64,000 bases of DNA from Erodium maritimum (Eukaryota > Streptophyta > Magnoliopsida > Geraniales > Geraniaceae). Under the pieces are notes generated by a model that worked only from the letters and a program-made list of their open reading frames with translations, did no database searches and had not been told where the DNA came from. Shown here piece by piece: positions 20,937 through 31,611 of the stretch (positions are counted from its first letter, which is position 1; every line of letters begins with the position of its first letter). The stretch lies in the NCBI GenBank assembly GCA_963921825.1, contig OY997596.1:33037932-33101931 (forward strand). The letters run 5' to 3'. A program made the position numbers and the translations under genes.

Positions 20937-21323
20937 CTACGCAGCAAGCAGATTGTTAATTAGACTCTCTTGAATTTCTTTGTTTCGAGCCATCCACTCT
21001 ACGTAACCATGGAACCAAGCAGGCCCCTCGAAAGAATCAAGAAGGTCATCCTCGTTCATCGAAGGTGGATTAAATGGGTTTGCACCATCAGGTAGTGGAG
21101 GACATGGCAAACTTTTCTTGCGCATGAGTCCATCCATTTGGTTCAATTGCTTATTTTCTTCATCGAGTAAGTGGTAGTACTCTACCGACCATGCTAGTTC
21201 CGGTGCTTGATAGAGCCGTTCGGGCATTCTGATTGTTCTGCCGTCGATAATTGCAACGTATGATCTAGCTCCCTACCGTCGCCTCCGTCTACGTTCCGCA
21301 CGATGATCATGGTTAGGATCCAT
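20937..21323 (-). pseudogene. Small coiled-coil gene, array unit 4
   Basis: It starts at ATG 21323-21321, right after TTTGTGACAGA. The leader is MDPNHDHRAERRRRR, then an in-frame TAG (21275-21273), after which the frame is open to the TAG at 20939-20937. The downstream part contains VEYYHLLDEENKQLNQMDGL (heptad-like), a Pro-rich linker and WFHGYVEWMARNKEIQES. If translation starts at the internal Met at 21227, a 96-aa product remains possible. The basic leader could be a nuclear-localisation signal; this is inference. Promoter 21491-21507; a 5'-UTR intron is inferred from a donor-like AG|GTATTC near 21410. Confidence 0.6.
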
Positions 21324-21490
21324 TCTGTCACAAACATATACATACTTACATAACTAAAACAACAAACACATCTACAAAATTATAATGCAAGAACAGTAGT
21401 CGAATACCTATTCCTTGAAAGCTTGACAGATAATTGATAGCTGAGAGTGAAGAGGGTTTGAGGACAGATAATGGGGATAGCTAAGCCCCA

Positions 21491-21507
21491 TTTATAGGCG
21501 TGGTGAG
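21491..21507 (-). promoter_or_regulatory. Promoter core of array unit 4 (TATA box)
   Basis: CTCACCACGCCTATAAA on the minus strand, the third identical copy of this block in the window. It lies about 170 bp upstream of the unit-4 ATG. Confidence 0.6.
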
Positions 21508-21775
21508 AGTGAAGAGGGTTGGAGTGGGTGAATGAGTGAGTGTGTATCCATTAATGTGTCTTGGGTGGTGAGATATATTAATGGGAGACATGAATATGTT
21601 GAGTTTCTTGGATGTAGTGAGTGAATAGGGACATGCATATTTTGTACAGAAAATGTATCCATGATAAAAAAGCAATTCAAGTAAACAACAAAAAGACATT
21701 GTGCTGGAAAACAAAAGCATTACATTGAAGAACTCATCCTCAAGAGCAATAATATTACATTGAAGGTTGAAGAAC

Positions 21776-22096
21776 TCAACTTAAAAGACTAATAATAATA
21801 CTCCCTTGGATATCTTTGTTCCCTTGCATCCATTCTACAAAACTCTTGAACCACACTGGCTCCTCACCAGATTGAAGGTCAGCCTCAACCTGGTCTAACC
21901 AAGGATGACCTTGTTCCAAGCGGTTTTTTGCTTCCTCCAGTAATTGACGTGTAATCTGGTCCATATTTTTCTCGCGCATCAGGCGCTCCATGTGTTCCAA
22001 GCGTTGATGGTGTTCCTCCAGTGTTTGGTAGTATTCCTGCAACCACGCTGGTTCATGTGCAGGGCAAACTCTTAGTAGACCGGGTATTGGTTCCAT
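21776..22096 (-). CDS. Small coiled-coil gene, array unit 5 (intact frame)
   Basis: A 106-aa open frame with no internal stop, the only uninterrupted member of the array. ATG 22096-22094 follows the acceptor-like GTTTATGACAGG. A donor-like CATCAG|GTATTGG lies about 75 bp further upstream, so a short 5'-UTR intron is likely. The protein has WLQEYYQTLEEHHQRLEHME (heptad-like, highly charged), a middle Glu/Gln/Lys-rich helix that replaces the Pro-rich linker of units 3 and 4, and WFKSFVEWMQGNKDIQGS. It lacks the Arg-rich leader. No enzyme motif or signal peptide is visible. It may be a small oligomeric protein encoded by the MULE; function is unknown. Confidence 0.55.
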   Translation of the reverse strand: MEPIPGLLRVCPAHEPAWLQEYYQTLEEHHQRLEHMERLMREKNMDQITRQLLEEAKNRLEQGHPWLDQVEADLQSGEEPVWFKSFVEWMQGNKDIQGSIIISLLS

Positions 22097-23767
22097 CCTG
22101 TCATAAACATATACATGTTTACAAGTTCAAAAATAACAGACATATATACGAAAGAACAATGGTACCAATACCTGATGAAAAAGATTATGTGATGTTGGAG
22201 GATTGGATGGATGGAGTGAGTGAAATGAGAAGTGAGGCGTGCTGTAGTGAAAAGGGTGAAGATCAATCAATGTGAAGTGAAGTGGGTGGTGAGATGTAGT
22301 TGGTTATTTAATGAGAGTTCTATTAATGCAAAAAATCAGGTATGAGTATAAAAATCAGATATGAGTCAAACATTCAGATTTCATTCAACCATCAGATATA
22401 TATTCGTCACCAGTCATTCGGAAAGTTTTTCAGCTTATACAGACTACAATAGATATTCGTCATCACTCATCACATGACTACAATATTTGATTCGAACTGC
22501 TGCACAAGTGTATGTCGGATGTAGTCTTCGAATTTCAGTCGCGCCAACCCCAACTCGATGAACTTGAGGGTGTAGATCCCACTATCGCCGATCCTACCAA
22601 CATACATCAATATAATAAGCATGAAATCAAATACTGTAACTCATAGTCGTTGGATAATAATAAGAGTCTCAGTCATACCTCTTGGCTTGCGGTATGGGTT
22701 CCACCCTCTCGAAGGTAAAATCCGTGTTGTATGCGGATAATGTCTCCGGTGTCCCGGGAAAAACCCGGAAGAGCATCTTAGGGAACATGTGGACATACGA
22801 CGTCATCAAAACATTTAACTCGTACCCGAATATTTGGGGACAATAGCTATCGTAGACTTGGATTTGTCTTCCTTCTACGTCAACGACCAGCAATATCCAG
22901 TGCATGTTCTTGTAGTTCACCGGAAAATATATGTTCTCCGCAGAGGTCCACTTGAGGGGATAGGTAAGCGGTTTATTAGCTCGAGCATATGCCATCAATT
23001 GTTGCTCCGGTTGTATATCGGCCTGATACTCTGCACAACATAGCTCGTGGAACTCACAATCCAGTACTATATGGCGCATACTAAAAAGATTATGATAATG
23101 GACTTGTCTGCACCGTATGCCTAACAACGCGTTGTCCATATGCTGCACAAATTTGAAAATGTTATAAAATTTTAATAAAAAATCTACCTGATAAAAATAT
23201 TTTAAAAATAAATTTTAATAAAATACTAACCTAGGGTGTGACCCATTCACCACAGGTTGCCAGTGTCTGGTAATATGTGGCGGGTAAGCCTCTGTAGGTA
23301 AGTCCGTCCCGCAAATTGTAATATACAGTATCAGAGAAATTCTGCAACCGTTTAGGAACCCCACGTGCAGGATTCCAATTGCGACTCAACCTATGTTCAA
23401 CTATACTGACCATCTGGTATCTCTTCCTCTTTCTTGAACTAGGAAGATCGGGTGAAAATAGGTGACTGGGAAGAGTAACCATGATCGCTGCTGGATCCTG
23501 AGGCTGAGAGGGGGCCAAAGTAGTCTGAGACTGTGCAACCGGAGCCTGAGACTGTGCCCCATCACCACCACCTTCATCTTCAGTCATTTCCTCCACCCAA
23601 TCCGACAGTTCCCGTTGCGGATGTTGACTTACATCCTCTCCTTCTTCATCCAAACCCTCCCAAAAAGACGACAGTACCACCTCCACAAGCTTTTCACCCT
23701 CTTCCGCTCCTCCAAGTACCCCTCCCACACTACGTGTCTGAGAGTCAACAACCACGATCGGTGCAGG

Positions 23768-23868
23768 AACCTCAACCTGTCCCTCCTCACCCCCACCTGA
23801 ACCTCAAACTGTCCCTCCTCACCCCCACCTGAACCTCAACCTGTCCCTCCTCACTCCCACCTAAACCT
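23768..23868. repeat. 32-bp tandem repeat inside the ULP1-gene linker exon
   Basis: On the minus strand TGAGGTTCAGGTGGGGGTGA and the 12 bases after it repeat three times. The unit length is not a multiple of three, so each copy is read in a different frame, and stops appear in the repeat in the frame used upstream. This is a further lesion in the gene. Confidence 0.75.
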
Positions 23869-25686
23869 CATGGACCATATCTGCAGCTACATGGTCAGAC
23901 TGTCCAACTTGTTCCTGTCTTCCTCCTGCGTCACCTGATCCACGAGGCTGAGATTCAACATCCCTTTGAAATCCGACATGATGAGACCGATGAGACCGAG
24001 GCAGGAAATGTGATCCTCGGGAGTTGCCACCTGATGTACGGCCGGCAAGCCCGGGCAGCGCGTCACGGGCAGCGCCTTGGGTCCGGAGTAGATGAAGGAT
24101 CTCATCTAGTTTACCCCCAAACTCTCTCCGCAACGCTCTGATGGCGTCCCCAAACTCAGTCCGTATCACTCTGATGGAGTCCGCAACCAATTGGAACTTG
24201 CCCAGCAACTCTCCGATCTCAACACGGACACCTCTGATATCATCCCGGTCTGTCGAATGACCCGCTGGTGCGGCCTGTTCCCACTAACGACGAGGGGTCT
24301 GGGGTAAGTCTTCTACTGCTATGGAGGGATCCCGACGACGATAGCACTCAGCTACATCCAAAACTGGAACTGGCAGTGTCCGTTTTGTACCTATCGCCTC
24401 ATCCCCGGACTGACGATCAGGTGTCGGCTCTCTTCTGGCTGGCTCTGCATGCTGCATACCCTCATAATCCCATTCTATCTCCCCTCCAACCTCCAAAATT
24501 TCTGTAATCCGCTCAATCGTCTTATCCCGTACATTTTCGGATATGACTCCCACATTTTGATTATGCTAAAGTTCCCTCTCTGATTCTATCGGTATTAGGA
24601 CACTCCGAGTCACCTGCACCTGCACAGACATAACCATTACATTCAATTCATATAAACAACCTACTTCCACAGTAAATAAATGCGTCTACAATTATATTTT
24701 ATTACCTTGGCTTTCTGAAATTCCGTTGTAACCTCCTCTAGCGACAGGGCCTTTGACCAATTTGTGCGCTATTTTAAAAACCTCGGTAGGACCTTAGTGT
24801 AATTTGGGTCCACTGTCCCCTACTTCCTTGTCAGGTCTTCCATACACTCAAATACCAATGTCTGTTACACAAATCAAATTATTTATAACCAATACGTAAA
24901 TTAATTGATAATAATGCTCATAATAATATTATATTTAATGTTTTACGTACCGTAAATATCGGGAGCATACCGCAGATGGTATATGTGGCCCCAATTTTCC
25001 TAGGGACGATCGATAGGAACTTGGCTCTCAAATCTCGAATACAATCGTCCCTCAGTTGCTGGAAGGAGAGATACTCCCACGGGTACTTGTTGAACATGTA
25101 CATATCTTCAACTAACCCCATCCTCTTTGCTTTAATGTATTTCGTCGTTTTTGTGTTCGGTAGCAACGCATCAACGCCGAACACCAGCTGAGCCATCTTG
25201 ACAATATTATAATCTGACTCGTTCCTCCGGCTCCTCGATTTCAACCGGTTCTTCACAAGCTCATTCAACTTGTTCACCATGTATACCACAGTCACTCCAC
25301 GCTTATAAAATGGAAAATGTCTCTTCTCGAATGCTGTGGACCCGAATTGCCTGGTCAAATTTGCATCTCCACGGATCGATGTTGAGCAAGTCAACCCCGT
25401 CATCAATGCGTATTCCTTCAGGGACAACCTGATCGGTTTCCCTTTCACCACGAACCACATTTCGGAGGACCTTCTCACCTTGGTACACCTCACTATTAGC
25501 GACCACGTCAGGTTGTTGGAGTGCATAAACTTCTCCGATAACCTGGTGAACATCCCGAATGGACTCGCTCTTATTGCTTCAACTGTCCGCGGGTCTTCAT
25601 CCTTCAGCTCATTGCACTTCTCTTCCAACACCTTATACCCACACCACTGTGTCACACGACAGTCGAAGAACTGGCCCTCTTCTAGT

Positions 25687-28531
25687 TGTAATAACCACTC
25701 CCGGTCAACGCCAGTCAAACCTGCGAAAAACAGGAAAATTTAAATTTTTTGAGCAGACACTGAATTGAACCGGAGTTGGACCCCGAGGGTCATACCGGAC
25801 TTAAGTTGACCCCGTTATTGACCAAAGTGAGTTCCGGGGGACTCAGGGCTACTTTCTGAGCAATTTGGGAAATGTTGACTTTTCGCTGGAAAAGTCAACC
25901 GAGCGACGTTTTGGTCCATTCGAGGACCGTTTTGGATCCGAAAAGCTTAGCCGTCGTCGCAGCGGTCTTAGTTGTGCCGTTTCCTTGTAGCCCGTGAAGT
26001 TTCGTAATTTCTAGGAAAAAGTGCCCGTTCGGGGCCCGAAACGTCCGAATTTCGCGAATCTGATTGGAAAATATCTAGGAGATATTTTCCAAAAGGTGTG
26101 GGACCCTTTTGCCACATGTCACACAAGTGGTGGTGTTAGGTTTATTGGACAAAACAAAAGATGGGACTTGATGGTTAGTTTTGTAAGTATGGAAAGTGTT
26201 GTGTTTTTGAAAAAATACAAAGATGAAAGGCATAGTGATGTTCGGCCATTTTTGTGAAAAAGGGTGAGTTTTAGGGAGAGAAAGTAGATACAAGGAAGAG
26301 AGAAGAAGAGAGAAAAAGAGAAGAGGCTTGAGGGATTTGTGACGTTTCTCGTTCATCAAGCCGTTGGATCGTCTCAACGATAGAAGAATCGAGTTCACAC
26401 CGTCATTCTCTACGGTGAGCACCTAACCGATTTTCGTTTTGAATGGTTGAGGTTTGGGGTTCGTTAGGAACGTTTTGGGGCAAAAAGGGAATTTTTGCCA
26501 TTGTGGCCATGTGGGGCCCACGTGCTCGGGTCACGGGTTTTCGTGTTCGGGTGGTTTAAAACGTTCCCCGGATCATTTATCCACAACCGGATCGAAATTT
26601 GGAATTAAATTGCAAAAGTTGCATTTATCGGGTTTAGAAACTTTAAACGTTAATTAATTGACTCGGAAGTCGGAATTCCATTCCGTCGAGTGCCTAGGAA
26701 CCCTTGAATTATTCTAAGACCGTAGAAACGAAAACGGGAATTTTTTTGGGCCCCGGAAAGGCGTTTTCAAAACCCGGGCAGATTCGCCATGTCGGGCGAA
26801 TCGGGCTTTTCCGGGTCCAATATTGACAATGTCGAGTAATTGGGGAGTTTGGGAGTGATCGACATTGTCGGGGTTACTTTTGGGCGTCAAGTTTATTAAA
26901 ATTCAGCTTATGCCTGCAAGCTTAAAAGCGTTTAAAATTGTGTTCTTATTAGATCGTGCTGCAGACCGAGGGAAAGGAAAGCTAGGCGAGTGACTGAGAT
27001 CACGCCAGAGCTTGTTGGTTAGCTTTTGGAGAACACGCACGAGGTAGGGAAAAGTAGCCGGATCTCGGCCCTGATTAGGGAAAGTTAATAGTAGAATTGC
27101 ATGTGACACCGGGGTGTCGTGGGTTGAGTAGATTTATTTAAATATTAGAAAAGCATGATACGGGATCGTAGCGTTTAAGAGAAAAGCATGTGACACTTAG
27201 TATTGTCGTAGGAACAGAGAACTTAGCGATAATTGAATTACTGGAGGCATATGACCATGCCCGGAGGTTGTTTGTGAAACTAGTGATCTTAGGACTGTTG
27301 GAGGCATCGAGTATGCCGGAGGTTGTTGTGCGTTATTTATTGTTGAGTTTGGGTGGCCTTGAGAGCCCGTGTTATTTATTGTTGAGTTTTGGTGGCCTTG
27401 AGAGCCCGTGTTATTTATTGGTGTCTTGGGTGGCCATGAGTGCCCGTGTCTTACTGTTGAGGTTTTGGGGTGGCCGTGATTGCCGTGGGGGTGTTGAACC
27501 CGAGTCTTGACCGTTGGTGTGTCTTGAGTGGCAGTGAGTGCCACAGGGTTGTTGAACCCGAGTCTTGACCGTTGATGTGTCTTGAGTGGCAGTGAGTGCC
27601 CGTGGGGTTGTTGAACCCGAGTCTTGACTGTTGAGATGTCTTGAGTGGCCTTGAGTGCCTGTGTGATTGAACTTGCCTGTGATTGTGATTGTGGTTACCT
27701 GAAGTTGTGAGTTCTAAAGGTCGACAACCTGATCCGACTTAGTGTCGATGAATTGCGAGTTCTAAAGGTCGACAGCCTGAGCCGACTTAGTGTCGATGAA
27801 TTGCGAGTTCTAAAGGTCGACAGCCTGATCCGACTTAGTGTCGATGAATTGAGAGTTCTAAAGTTCGACAGCCTGATCCGACTTAGTGTCGATGAATTGC
27901 GAGTTCGAAAGGTCGACAGCCTGATCCGACTTCGTGTCGAGGAATTGCGATAGGTCGATCCCTGACCTGATTGAGATTGGTTACTGAGCAGCTGGTGTGC
28001 GATCCTTTTTGATCTTGTTTGGCGTTGTGTAGTCTTTCTGTCGTGTCCTTGGAGGAGGTCGTCGATAGTTGTGTCGGGTCTACATTGTGTTATCGAGTGT
28101 TGAGTCTGTTGAGGAAAGTAATGGGTTGTGGGTCAGTTGGTTACTTGAGTTGGGGACTGTAGTCCCGGTGTCGGGTTTGGTTGTAGTGTTACTGGCTTTT
28201 CTGCTAATTATGTCGTAGTCAGTCTGTTATCCGTGGTGGTGAGCGAACGCTCACCCCTAGCTGCTTTTCCTACAGGTACTGTTCGTGGGACGGACTAGGT
28301 GAGCTCTCGAAGCTTGTGGAGCTAGGAGCGGAGTCCGGGTTTTGTCTTTTGAGTCTAGTGACGGATACCTTGTACTTTTGTCCACTTGTTGGGACGTGTT
28401 TTAAACTGTAATTATTATTTTGTTGAACAAAGGGTACTTTTAAAGTGTTTAATGAAAACAGGTTTCAAACGGCTTTATTATTTAAAATGTTCGTGTCCTT
28501 AGTTCGGTTTTACTGAAATTGGGGCGTGACA
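25687..28531 (+). mobile_element. Solo LTR, gypsy family B, in the DUF1985 exon
   Basis: 2845 bp, starting TGTAATAACC and ending GGGGCGTGACA, flanked by CTAGT at 25682-25686 and 28532-28536. With the LTR and one duplication removed, the DUF1985 frame reads through the site (RLETEL then EEGQFFDC), which confirms insertion into an exon. It carries its own arrays at about 27345-27650 (GGTGGCC-type) and 27707-27955 (five copies of a 48-bp unit with GGTCGACAGCCTGATCCGAC). The 48-bp unit is a multiple of three and so generates a spurious repetitive open frame. Confidence 0.93.
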
Positions 28532-28699
28532 CTAGTTCTGTTTCAAGTCGTGGAAACCGTTGAGATACTTCTGACGGAGTTGCACTCGGTATCGAAAGAG
28601 AACCACTCCGTGCAAAATCTACTTGCTCTTCCATTGACTGTAGTAGTAATATTATAATTACCAAATGCAACATAACTGAAATTGGTAATCTAAAAGCCT

Positions 28700-29580
28700 T
28701 AGTAGTAAAGTGTCATTGGCTGAACGGCCATTAAAAAAAATGTCCTTGGTCGATCGGTAGATCAGAGAGCATCCTCCTTCCCACTCGGCTCCGACTGACC
28801 CCATACGACGGAGGTTTGGACCTTGCTAAAGAAGATCAAAAACACCGACGTTTTATGTCCATTAAGCGCTGTCTGGACCCATTCGAAGGCTTGTGATTGG
28901 GGCCAAAACGACATCGTAATTGCCCCATTCATTTTTTTTGGGCCGTCGATTGGGCCAGGCGGAGCTTATTGGGCCTACAAAGTCATCGTTTAGGCCGAAT
29001 CAGCTCCGTTTGGCTCAATCCAAAGGATCTGCTTCGGGCCAAAACGACGTCGTTATGGATCCCCAATATGCTCTGAATGGTCCTATCAAACGGATTAGAG
29101 TGGGGATATAATGATGTCGTTTTGTCCCCAATCAGCTCCTTTTGATTGGGCCAGATGGAGCTGATTCGGCCGAAATCGAAGGCTTTGTAGGCCCAATAAG
29201 CCCTGTCTGGCCCAATCGAAAGGAGCTGATTGGGGACAAAACGACATCGTTATATCTCCACTCAGCTCTGAATGGGTCAATCATCCGGCGCTTATTGGCA
29301 TCTGTAACGACGGCGTATTCGCCGAAATCAGGGCCGTAGGTTGGTGCCAGTCGGAACTGATTGGGGGAAAGTCGTTATAGCCCCCAACCAGCTCTGTTTG
29401 GACCCATCCGATGGAGATGATTCCTTCTCCAGAAACGTTCTACACTGGGCTAAAACGCCGATGTTTTAGCCCCAATCAGTGCCGTCTGCCCCCCAGTCGA
29501 TGGTCCTGATTCCTTCTCCGACAACGACCCAAAGCCCTTCTACGCCTCCCCATTCGTCGTAGAATAGCCCCTCACCGACA
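28700..29580. repeat. Inverted-repeat and short-motif array in intron 1 of the ULP1 gene
   Basis: A dense cluster of CCAATCAGCTCC-like and AAAACGACRTCGTTAT-like blocks in both orientations. The strongest pair is 29106-29162 against 29199-29255, matching at 52 of 57 positions as an inverted repeat with a 36-bp loop. More copies of the AAAACGACRTCGT block occur near 28909 and 29041. Two GCCGAACGG-like motifs lie at 28717 and 28747. No coding potential is evident. The cluster lies between inferred exons 1 and 2. Confidence 0.8.
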
Positions 29581-29689
29581 ATGAATTCTAAACCCTAGGT
29601 TTTGCAAAAATTTAATCTAAAACCTAAATTAATAGTTGAAATCGTACCTGGTTCGACATTGTTGCTGTGGAAGTTCCTGGCGACAACAT

Positions 29690-30300
29690 TCTTGCTCGGA
29701 GATGATCGACAGAGATGAAGAAGAAGAGAGCAACACCGACAATTTCGATTTTCTGAGTTTTGAATCAAAGACGAAGAAGAAGAGACGACGAAGACTTGGG
29801 CAATGGGGTGAACGAAGAGTAAAGTGCAAGGGGTATAACCGGCAGTTCTTAATTTTTTATTCAAAATAAAAACATAAAATCGAATGCAAAATTACGGAGG
29901 CTACCCCTCAAAGAAATTATCACGCGGAGGCTTTTTGAATAATTTCTCCGATCCACCCGGTGAATTCTAACTTATCTCTTCAACACACAATACTAATCTT
30001 TTTTGTTAGAGCATGTACAATAAATCAAACCGTATAAAAAACTGTATGTTGATTGTACAAAATAGTGGTTCTCAACTTTCGAGTTTAAGTGTGTTCCACA
30101 ATAACAAGAACTAGATATGGTATTGTATTATGAGTGGAAACTGAATTGATTTTTTTGCTAATTTTATGAATTTCTTTTATTAAAACAATAGAAGTTATTT
30201 AAATTTGAAAATATTAATTAATAATAAAATAAATTAATTATAAATAATATTAAAACAAGTTATATAATGGCACCTATCAATCACCAAACCACCAAAAATA
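29690..30300. other. Upstream region of the ULP1 gene and AT-rich flank
   Basis: 29690-29870 reads on the minus strand as a CT-rich leader typical of a plant 5' UTR in front of the inferred ATG at 29689. 29880-30300 is AT-rich and has no gene. The right boundary of the MULE probably lies here. GAGCATGTACAATAAATC near 30010 resembles the end of a small non-autonomous transposon, but I found no matching partner end. Confidence 0.35.
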
Positions 30301-31611
30301 ATACATAACAAAAATCTCTCTCTCGTCTTGAGATACTAACCCTAGCCTTAGTCCCTAACCGCTATGGAGTTCCTCTCTGCCACTGCCATCCTCGCGCCGC
30401 TTGTAGCCGATGTCGAACTGGTAGTCCCCGTGTTCATCTGTCTCATCGGGTCGCAACACTCGCAGACCATGCCTGGTGCAGGGGGTATATACTGATGGGA
30501 TTGGATCCCCATCACTATCCCTCCATCTTCTTCTTCCCTCGCCATCCCTCCATGGTCTTACCGGCGTCTAGCCTGATTGTTTTGGGACCCCAATTCTCTT
30601 TCCAGCCGATGTCGGCTGAGTTTCCTGATCCACCCCCTTCTCCGTCACTTGGTGCCCTAGGCCAAGCTACACTGGTGCGGGGGGTTGGGATGCCTTTTGA
30701 CTCACGACATGAGGCGACGCGGCTTCGGTCGAACCCTAACCCATCTCCCTAGGCCCACCACGACCTTGTTCTAGTGGCTGGGTTGACTAGAACACGACAT
30801 GCAGGTGCGCCTGCGCGGTATATCCCCCTTCGTTTCATGGAGGTGAGGACGATCAGGGGCGTGACAGAAACCTCGATGTTCTCCTCGGCCACGGTGATGA
30901 AAATCCGACTCCAGCGTCTGGTTTGCGATCGCTATGGGGTGAGAAGGAGTATGGTGGAAGCCTCCTCCATGTTCGTCAGGCGTGGCTGGACACGGAGGCG
31001 GAGGAGTGTTTGGATACCTTGCAGCGGAGCCGGCTCTGATACTGCATATGGGGCTGATGGCTCTCTACCTCTGACCTCAAGGATGGAGGCACCGGCTACT
31101 ATGGACACCACGACTTGGAGGAGAGCCCGGACATCGGCTTCCACCCGGTATCCTCAAAGTCATCTCCTGGCGTATCAGCGAGGACTACTGCACTTCAATG
31201 CGGCACAAGGTCCTCGCCCACGCGTCAGGCGTCTGACTGGGGTGTCGTCGTAGTCCTTTGGAGGGTTTGGTGGAGATGGTGAGGCATTGGGTTGGGAGCG
31301 AGAGCCTAAGGCTCCAACCTTGGTGACAATGGATCCGATACCTAAGGCTCGGTCATCTCGAGGGATGAGGACCGGGGTAACAGTGGACCCGGTACCTAAC
31401 CAGGATCCCCGAGCCCTCACTTGGGATACTGGCCAAGTGCCCGCGATAAGCCTCTTTTGGTGGTCCTACACGAGAGCCCCGACTTTTGTATATGGGTACA
31501 TCCGGTGAGGGGCTGGTGGAGATCAGCTCTTTGCTGATTCGATTGCTGCCCTGCGATCGCGGGAGTGGCGTGGAAGTAGAGGTGGTGGTCGTGCCTACCC
31601 AGGATTGCGTG
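30300..31611. other. Unassigned GC-rich segment
   Basis: About 1.3 kb of GC-rich sequence with open frames on both strands (the longest is 159 codons, 30774-31253 plus), none with a recognisable domain. Overlapping frames of similar quality are expected from the high GC. It could be a captured gene fragment or part of an unidentified retroelement. It abuts the truncated copia RNase H end at about 31612. Confidence 0.3.

Larger units (their letters stand above)
22470..29689 (-). pseudogene. DUF1985-ULP1 (C48 peptidase-like) gene of the MULE, six inferred exons
   Basis: Minus-strand gene. Exons inferred from splice sites and frame: 29689-29648 (14 codons, donor CAG|GTACG), 28637-24951 (DUF1985, interrupted by a solo LTR), 24861-24706, about 24619-23231, 23142-22679 and 22593-22470 (ends TGA). 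All junctions keep phase. DUF1985 covers FGMFTRLSEKFMHSNNL to LMTGLTC. The ULP1-like part has the His of NMHWILLVVDVEG and the Asp of VYDSYC, but the cysteine position in GDSGIY is Ser (codon 22583-22581). Stops interrupt the frame, all TAG: 24822-24820, 24771-24769, 24568-24566, 24286-24284 and 23233-23231 at a splice donor. ULP1 proteins normally cleave SUMO conjugates in the nucleus; this copy is very unlikely to be an active cysteine protease. Confidence 0.75.
270..29870. mobile_element. Degenerate Mutator-like element with accessory genes
   Basis: A composite MULE. The plus strand encodes a MURA-type transposase with frameshifts. The minus strand carries five small related genes and a DUF1985-ULP1 gene. 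Plant MULEs that carry ULP1-like C48 peptidase genes are a known class (the KAONASHI-type group), so this pairing supports one mobile unit rather than chance adjacency. Three LTR retroelements (2360-5502, 8532-20222, 25687-28531) are later insertions. Subtracting them leaves about 12 kb. I found no terminal inverted repeats, so both outer limits are approximate: the left is placed at the first motif-rich noncoding DNA and the right just upstream of the inferred first ULP1 exon. Frameshifts and stops in every large gene show that it is no longer autonomous. Confidence 0.6.

Noticed and set aside
25336-25768. Plus-strand 135-codon ORF
   Set aside because: Antisense shadow of the DUF1985 exon, extending into the solo LTR.
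27753-27953. 66-codon repetitive frame (VDSLIRLSVDELR repeats)
   Set aside because: It only reads the 48-bp LTR minisatellite, whose period is a multiple of three.
30774-31253. 159-codon plus-strand ORF as a gene
   Set aside because: No domain, no clear promoter, an overlapping frame on the other strand and high GC; left as an unassigned segment.
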